A stretch of 19,248 nucleotides of DNA from UBA1172 sp049889655 (lineage in GTDB: Bacteria > Pseudomonadota > Alphaproteobacteria > Puniceispirillales > UBA1172): positions 1 through 19,248 of the forward strand of contig JBMHCY010000026.1 of assembly GCA_049889655.1 (NCBI GenBank), written 5' to 3'. A program made the translations under genes and the position numbers. Positions within the stretch are counted from its first letter, which is position 1. Each line of letters begins with the position of its first letter. Of the stretch, positions 14,601 through 19,248 are shown one piece after another. The notes under the pieces are model-generated. The model did no database searches and had not been told where the DNA came from. It was given only the letters and a program-made list of their open reading frames with translations.

Positions 14601-17600
14601 TGACGCTGCCAAACTCTGCCGTCAGGGAGATATTGTCGCCGGTGATGGCGTTGGTGGCAGTATTGACCTGCAGGTTCTGACCTGCTGTCAGGGTGACATT
14701 GCCATCCGTATTAACAAGGCGGTCAATCGTCAGGTTGCCGACTTCGGTTTGCATGAAGACACCGTTGCCGGCATCAATATTGATCGAGGAAGCGTTATCC
14801 TGAATAAGCGTCAGGGCCGATGATGCCGTCCCCACTGAACCGCTGGCATCGAAAGTGATGTTATCAACAGTGATCGAAACGCCGCTTGAACCGTTGACGA
14901 TATTACCGCCGGTGCTGGTCAGGCTGGCAGTGGAACCTCGCGCGTTCAGGCTAGCCATTTCAATATCACCGGCCGAGGTCACAGTAATGCTGCCCTGATC
15001 AGCCCCAATGAATTTCACATTGATCGGCCGGTCGGCCTTCACATCCTGAATATAGAAGAGGTTGCCCTCATGGACAGTATCGGTGATCACATCCCAGCTA
15101 CATTCTGTCCACAAGAAGTACCATGTACAATCCCAGGAATCGTCATCATCATAAGTGTTGGATGAAATCTGCTGGGTGGTGTCGACAAGGCGGAACCGAT
15201 AGTCATCAGTTGCTGAAGTGTTGCGCGATGCATAATCGGCACTGGGTAATTCAGATGCCGGGATTGTCGCACTATCAAGGTCATTCGCTGGCGGACGGAA
15301 GGCTGTAGAATCATTCCACTGAATGGCACCAGTAAATGCTTTCCAGCGCGATGTTACATAGCGGCGGTTAATGGTGACATCTTCACCTTCAATCCAGTTG
15401 TAGCGCATCCCGGAACGCGGCGTGTAGGTGGTGATCCGCCCACTGGTATTATGCAGACCGGAGACAGCCTGATCAGGGGCAGAAAGCCCGCTGCCATCAT
15501 TGTTATACACATTAATTGTGTTACCGATGCGGGTGTATTGTGTGATCCGCGGCATGGCATTGGCTGATCCGTCATCATAGGAATTATCAACCAGGGTCAC
15601 CTTGCCTTCAACTTCGCGGTTCGTGATGCTCGCAAGCCGCAGCGTTTTCGAAGAATTATTGGTGATGTTGAAGGTCCCGAACCCGTCCAGCACATTGATC
15701 TGGCCCTTGCCGGTGGAGATCACCTTGCCGACAATCGTGACTTCACCGCCCTTGGCTTCCAGACCAGAAACTTCGATGACATCTTCAGCAGCATCATAAT
15801 AGGCAAAGATGCCGTCCACGCCTTCGCGGTTGCTGCCTGTTCCTGTCATGGTGATATTGTCGATCTCGAGCGCATAGGTGCTCTGGCCATCATTATCATC
15901 AAAGACATCGTAATCTGATGCGATGGTAATATCCTTGTTGGCAATCCCGGACTGGATCAGGCCGTTGATATTGACAGTATTGGCCATGATGTAGACGACA
16001 TCACCGGCGATGGAGAAGGATGATTCAGAATTCTGTTCGGCCGAGGCCTGATTACAACTGACACTGTTGTTCGGGTCACCCAGAATAGACTGGAACAGGG
16101 ATGAACAGCCACCAACATCGTTATCATCCGCACCGATCGAATCAATCCGTGCGTTGGATGCCGTATTGAGGAAGCCCCCCGCCGACGATGGATGCGGGCC
16201 GATATTGTAAATCCCCGGTGTCTTGTCATTGACGAAGAAGGCCCCGCCAGAGGTCAGCGAAATTTCCGAAGCGTTGATCGAGGCGTTGTTAAAAATCGAC
16301 CCATGCAGGTTATCAATGGTGACAACACCGCCACGGTTTTCAATACCGCCCTGGAGTATCAGTTCAGGGGCCTTGATATCAAGACTGTCTGGATTGTAGG
16401 AAGACACATTCGGATCATAGCGGCTGGTGATGGTGACGCTTGAATTCAGCCCTGACGCATCAGAGGTCATACCAAAACCAACAGTGGCCGTCTGATCAGC
16501 GTTATACCGCACCACATCGGCCGTATCTTCCACCACCTGGGTGTTGTAAATAATTTGCCCGGCAGGCGCGTTGGGGATTTCAATCGCCCCGGTCCTCAAC
16601 GGGCTGTTGGAATCATTCCTGATCGTGACCGCGACATCGTTCTTGGATTCGATATTGCCAGTAGCGGCCCCGCTCAGGGTATCCGCTTCGAGATACACAT
16701 TCCCGGACGTGGCCCAGATATCCCCCACCTCAATGACATCAACAAGGTCGGTATTCATCTGGTTTTGCATAGCCTCTAGGAACCCAATCTCGGCATTGAC
16801 CTGGGTGATGGTTGTCGCATCACCGCCGTCACCAAGGGCATTCAGTTCGGCAACAACATCAGCCCGTTCACTGGAAATATTGTCGAGAATGTCAGAGTAA
16901 TCTGTCGGTGCTGTGAAGACATAACTCGGGTCTTGAACCTGGTTGAGCGCCGTTGTCAAGTTATCCCGCTGCTCTTCAAGGGTCGGGATATCTTCCGCCG
17001 GGGTGGAGTTATCGCTGATGGCTGCGTTAACACTGTCAAGCTCATCCTGAAGCTCGTCAATTTGACACTGATGAGTCTGACAGTCACCGTCATTCTGGGC
17101 ATTGTAATAAGCTGTCTGGTTATCAAGTTGATCAATCCGTTCCTGGAGCCGGGCGGCGAGGGATGCATCAACCGTGGCCGCCTTGGCCGCTGTCAGGTTA
17201 TCAATCTGATCCTGAATATCGTTGCTGAAACTCTCGCCTTCTGAAAACTCCCAGCTGAGGAAATCATGGGAGCGGATGGACACACCAGAATCATCCGTCA
17301 GGTTGTCGATCTCAAGCCGGGCCACGGTGTTGTTGTCGGTATAGTACCACTGTGAGCCGATCTTAGCGATTGACCGGCGGGTCACGGCAGAGGCGTTGTC
17401 CGGATCCTGAACGAAGGTACCAAAATCACGGCCAAAGGCCAGATACTGCTCGTTGTAAACCCCGGTTTCAAGTTGGCCGTCGAGAGTGATCGTGTTTGTG
17501 CTGGCCCCGTTTGATGACCCAAACTCACCCGAAAGCGGGATCACAGCAATACCAATAAACTGCAGCCAGTCTTTAGATCCCAGCCCGCGGACACTGCGCG

Positions 17601-19248
17601 TTCCGTCATTAGCCTTGATATTGAGATCAGCAGCCGACTTAATAGCAGCATCTTCATTGATGGCAATGGCATTGGCAAAATTGAGCGTCGCATCTGCCTT
17701 TTCATTGAAGATCCCGGCGATCAGGGTGTTGTTGTAGATATCAGTCTGGGCGACCACCGCCATGCGGTCGAGCGTCCCGTTGGTCAGCACGCTGACTTCA
17801 CCATTACCCAGAGTCAGCGAGCCTTCACCGAAATCGATTGTGTTTGTCGCCGTCATGGTGCTGGCCGATTTACCCGTCGCCCCGACACCGGCAAGACCCC
17901 ATACCGAGGTCTTGGCATGGGCTTTCACATCAGCCGTCACGCTGGAGGTGATGGTGATATCACCCCGGGTTGTCTTGAGCAGGCTGTCATCACCGATATA
18001 GACACCGTTGGTGGCCGTGCTGGTGATGGCTGTATCGGAAATCGGCACCCCGACCAGCGCCCCGGTATTGAGGACCATTTCATCATTGGCAGTGGTATCG
18101 ACATCGGCGGTGATTGTGATCGCCCCTTTGGCCGCGCCTGTCCCGCGCATCACCAGACTGCTGTTGTCACCGATATCGATGCGGTTGGTCTGGGCCAGTG
18201 TTGACCGGCTGTCCCCGACAGTCACTGAAATCGCCCCGCCGCCATCGAACTTGAAGTTCTCATCAAGGCCTGTCTTGGCAATGGTGTTTGAACTGGTGGC
18301 CGTCAGGTTATGGGCGTCGATCGCAGTATAGTTGCCGAGATCAATTTCCGTGGCCGCAGTACCGTTCGACCGCAGCTTGGCCCCGGTGGCCCCGGCGAGG
18401 GCAATCGCCCCGGCATCAAGCGAGCCATCAAAGGTATCGGTATTGCTGGCGGTCAGGGTGATGTTGTCGGTGGCATCGATATCAGCCCCGTTTGAAGAGG
18501 CCGTGCCATCAGCAAAAAGTATCTTCGCGTTCGAGGTATGGTTGATCGTCCCTTCACCGGCATTGACCGCCGCCAGACCCCCGGCCCCGGCAATCGCCGT
18601 GGCGATCGTATCTCGGTCGGACAGCGCCGTCATGGTCATGTTTTCCATGGAATTGACTGTCGCCTGATTGCCGAAACTGATCAGGGCATTGCCCGTCTGG
18701 GTGCTGCGGACAACATGCGCACCGATCGCCACTGCACCGACGGCAATCGCGCTCGATTCATTCCGCACCCGGGCATAGTTGGTGGATGAAATGGCCAGCG
18801 TACCACCGGCTGTATCACTGCCGCCCGAATATTCGTTCGATTTGATCGTCACATTATCGCTGAACTGGACACGGGTGTCGGCATCGTTGGTGATGATCGA
18901 CTCAGAGCCTGTCGCGCCCACCAGCAGACCGCCACCGGCGCCGACGACATAGGAATCCGCCATGTTCTGACCGGCCTCACCGATCGATGAAGATATCGTC
19001 AACCCGTTGCCGACAATCGTCGCGTTATCGCCGATATCGGTATAGGCGTCACGGTCCACGGCAACGTTCGATGAGATGATCGACAGCCCGATCCCGGCCG
19101 CCACGGCAACGCCGATCGCATCACTGTCATTGCGGGCACGATCGTCACTGGCGATCGTCAGGGTGCCGTTGGCATAAATGCCGGTATCTTCGCCGATGGA
19201 AACTGTGGTCGCCCCGGTGTCATCAATATTCACCACCGCCCCGACAAC
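11623..19248 (-). CDS. Giant LktA-type filamentous adhesin-like surface protein, N-terminus outside the window
   Basis: The frame is open for 2541 codons from the window edge to the stop at 11623-11625 and continues upstream without a stop, so the GTG at 19236 is not a real start. The composition is rich in Asp, Asn, Thr, Ser, Gly and Ala, very poor in Cys, and strongly acidic, typical of secreted parallel beta-helix proteins. Visible order: about ten 53-63-residue repeats (17600-19248); a linker with Tyr/Trp; a coiled-coil insertion (16740-17230); beta-helix-like stretches with phrases such as GNVTLTAGQNL; a Trp/Cys-rich segment (about 15098-15130); more beta-helix; a second helical insertion (13975-14400); further TLTA/IEA-type rungs; and a C-terminal domain (11623 to about 12400) ending in an acidic tail. 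No autotransporter barrel or RTX nonapeptides are seen, so secretion is probably by a two-partner (FhaC-type) or type I system encoded elsewhere. Likely role: adhesion or biofilm matrix. GC content is visibly lower than in neighbouring genes. Confidence 0.82.
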   Translation of the reverse strand, partial: VVGAVVNIDDTGATTVSIGEDTGIYANGTLTIASDDRARNDSDAIGVAVAAGIGLSIISSNVAVDRDAYTDIGDNATIVGNGLTISSSIGEAGQNMADSYVVGAGGGLLVGATGSESIITNDADTRVQFSDNVTIKSNEYSGGSDTAGGTLAISSTNYARVRNESSAIAVGAVAIGAHVVRSTQTGNALISFGNQATVNSMENMTMTALSDRDTIATAIAGAGGLAAVNAGEGTINHTSNAKILFADGTASSNGADIDATDNITLTASNTDTFDGSLDAGAIALAGATGAKLRSNGTAATEIDLGNYTAIDAHNLTATSSNTIAKTGLDENFKFDGGGAISVTVGDSRSTLAQTNRIDIGDNSSLVMRGTGAAKGAITITADVDTTANDEMVLNTGALVGVPISDTAITSTATNGVYIGDDSLLKTTRGDITITSSVTADVKAHAKTSVWGLAGVGATGKSASTMTATNTIDFGEGSLTLGNGEVSVLTNGTLDRMAVVAQTDIYNNTLIAGIFNEKADATLNFANAIAINEDAAIKSAADLNIKANDGTRSVRGLGSKDWLQFIGIAVIPLSGEFGSSNGASTNTITLDGQLETGVYNEQYLAFGRDFGTFVQDPDNASAVTRRSIAKIGSQWYYTDNNTVARLEIDNLTDDSGVSIRSHDFLSWEFSEGESFSNDIQDQIDNLTAAKAATVDASLAARLQERIDQLDNQTAYYNAQNDGDCQTHQCQIDELQDELDSVNAAISDNSTPAEDIPTLEEQRDNLTTALNQVQDPSYVFTAPTDYSDILDNISSERADVVAELNALGDGGDATTITQVNAEIGFLEAMQNQMNTDLVDVIEVGDIWATSGNVYLEADTLSGAATGNIESKNDVAVTIRNDSNSPLRTGAIEIPNAPAGQIIYNTQVVEDTADVVRYNADQTATVGFGMTSDASGLNSSVTITSRYDPNVSSYNPDSLDIKAPELILQGGIENRGGVVTIDNLHGSIFNNASINASEISLTSGGAFFVNDKTPGIYNIGPHPSSAGGFLNTASNARIDSIGADDNDVGGCSSLFQSILGDPNNSVSCNQASAEQNSESSFSIAGDVVYIMANTVNINGLIQSGIANKDITIASDYDVFDDNDGQSTYALEIDNITMTGTGSNREGVDGIFAYYDAAEDVIEVSGLEAKGGEVTIVGKVISTGKGQINVLDGFGTFNITNNSSKTLRLASITNREVEGKVTLVDNSYDDGSANAMPRITQYTRIGNTINVYNNDGSGLSAPDQAVSGLHNTSGRITTYTPRSGMRYNWIEGEDVTINRRYVTSRWKAFTGAIQWNDSTAFRPPANDLDSATIPASELPSADYASRNTSATDDYRFRLVDTTQQISSNTYDDDDSWDCTWYFLWTECSWDVITDTVHEGNLFYIQDVKADRPINVKFIGADQGSITVTSAGDIEMASLNARGSTASLTSTGGNIVNGSSGVSITVDNITFDASGSVGTASSALTLIQDNASSINIDAGNGVFMQTEVGNLTIDRLVNTDGNVTLTAGQNLQVNTATNAITGDNISLTAEFGSVTDSSGNTIRVNTLDNGSLSVYSRQGDLDVTEITTDGTTNNLYVGTIDIAGNLNLTVDNGSLLDGNAEQVDDTQTQAALLALWDELSLTGDNAETKKDAQIESYQDSMTQLYVDYWNLRNVTATDDGYEADPYDPNFTYDASEDEEATLDNDADRIAAYESDKQARYQQGHEKFGTTTYSDNYSYTATTAEVDEFSAGYAWNEDYLEAPLPSEAFKEITDTTAFIETANIKADNITLTITEGNIGTFTDVDNFTIQDISDGNLDNASKLKLAAAESDDVDHDNITNIVTLTQREDVDIETLSADSVVTIKAPQGYAFLGGESSLNFDNLTTEGEVRLKINGDIFNVRTDDLAVLTSQDAVIESGAGQIGTADNPFITEIADTYKITARAANGIWLEEATGDINVSQIYSPTTIALTSPGGIYDAQEDSIMDIKGDNVTLTAVNSIGEEPGDSDSVAVKKGKALDVASVNYDNSSFVVVSSTDGAWLFGPLGQSLRMTGADVNGPLDVAVGSNLRATGSFSTGGDNVTFRSFESMALEGVGGIDTNGAMLNLIAGSNLNVSGTLSTGGGNITASSVDNMTIESGTRITTAGGDVILDADGLLNQNVVFEDNASLNVGAGTIKVMASDTATLTGLTTTSDADCTDNQSGCAINILASSVQDGGDTLRDLTINGNGDIRINVHQYANLDDIDYNGSEALDLKLGGKNEGARAVASMLGIDAEAGITISELSINSAAINAPLTSTMNIPLGRIRDNLFLTLGDFDARVGRLDDNDLEPDSWLAAADLSTKSGYFNSGAMLPAERSEDYRCTGGPSYLTDANAVLDFTFTFSNPTVDCSGLLTYYRMPYVMGTPKETAEQRLNNMFALSTRTGLGLMNFVDTVNLTDQVDNLYFRNNEARDAMLADQRIMESIPSGVDAADSTIGIFQVRDRNDYGVINTLDFNFIRPVDITDLPGDNNDDEQLPVTIDQPLVLDEETLPVDPLAGDVDGIGPVSSLR
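13975..14400 (-). other. Second helical, acidic and aromatic insertion in the adhesin
   Basis: About 140 residues between beta-helix stretches contain helix-like phrases (AALLALWDEL, IESYQDSMTQLYVDYW, ADRIAAYESDKQARY), then Tyr- and Asp-rich sequence (DGYEADPYDPNF, YSDNYSYTAT). It begins after NAEQVDD and ends near FKEITDT, where strand-like IKADNITLTI resumes. It could be a ligand- or carbohydrate-binding projection. No known domain is recognised. Confidence 0.5.
16740..17230 (-). other. Coiled-coil insertion inside the adhesin
   Basis: About 165 residues change from beta-helix composition to heptad-like helix: phrases IQDQIDNL, LQERIDQLDN, CQIDELQDELD, LEEQRDNLTTAL and LEAMQNQM have hydrophobic residues at a/d-like spacing. 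Two Pro-containing breaks (STPAEDIP and APTDYS) suggest several helices forming an antiparallel hairpin that projects from the fibre. A CQTHQC pair (17065-17082) sits at the likely turn of the first hairpin and could staple it by a disulphide. Confidence 0.6.
17600..19248 (-). repeat. About ten tandem 53-63-residue protein repeats in the giant adhesin
   Basis: Each unit contains a core like IDIGDNSSL followed after 8-20 residues by an ITITA-like strand, a polar stretch and an Ala/Gly-rich helix-like segment. Aligned core residues (Gly in the best units) are encoded at 19194, 19032, 18861, 18672, 18513, 18336, 18171, 17994, 17829 and 17658, giving spacings of 54, 57, 63, 53, 59, 55, 59, 55 and 57 residues. 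Examples are TDIGDNAT, ISFGNQAT, IDLGNYTA, VYIGDDSL and IDFGEGSL. This period matches the tandem repeat of LktA-family filamentous adhesins. The repeats are degenerate at DNA level, so they are old rather than recent duplications, and they run off the right edge. Confidence 0.75.

Overview
This is a compact, GC-rich stretch with short intergenic gaps, several stop/start overlaps and purine-rich Shine-Dalgarno sites. Family content (M24 and M81 peptidases, phytanoyl-CoA dioxygenase, arginase-family enzymes, a Tup-type binding protein) fits a free-living, probably marine, alphaproteobacterium. A SAR116- or Rhodospirillales-like lineage is a guess, because the window holds no rRNA, tRNA or housekeeping marker.

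Left part (1-3724): a divergent pair of transcription units. To the left run a PLP-dependent ammonia-lyase of the diaminopropionate-lyase type and an M24 (Xaa-Pro aminopeptidase/creatinase fold) enzyme, with their ends overlapping and the second cut by the window edge. To the right run an Asp/Glu racemase-maleate isomerase superfamily protein and a glycerophosphodiester phosphodiesterase, overlapping by ATGA. The layout resembles ectoine-utilisation clusters (eutA/eutB/eutD families), but the lyase is of a different type, so another diamino or N-acylated amino acid is a plausible substrate. A near-perfect palindrome sits in the divergent promoter region.

Middle part (3721-9518, minus strand): a likely six-gene unit read from right to left: arginase/agmatinase-family hydrolase, hydroxypyruvate-isomerase-like TIM barrel, Fe(II)/2-oxoglutarate dioxygenase of the PhyH family, M81 (MlrC-like) metallopeptidase, a small four-helix membrane protein, and a metallo-beta-lactamase-fold lipoprotein. 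The first four look like a catabolic set for a guanidino- or amidine-type nitrogen compound. The last two look like an envelope-associated pair.

Divergent from that unit (9736-11622, plus strand): an exported tungstate-type (TupA) binding protein with no permease or ATPase beside it, followed by a second arginase-family protein in which the usual GGDHS metal-ligand motif reads GGDDS.

Right part (11623-19248, minus strand): the C-terminal 2541 residues of a giant secreted or surface protein whose start lies beyond the window. It opens with about ten repeats of 53-63 residues like those of LktA-type filamentous adhesins, then alternates beta-helix-like Asp/Asn/Thr/Gly-rich stretches with two predicted helical insertions. 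It carries only ten cysteines, arranged as five local pairs, and ends in an acidic tail with no visible autotransporter barrel. Its stop codon abuts the stop of the neighbouring plus-strand gene with no gap. No mobile elements, CRISPR arrays or RNA genes were recognised.
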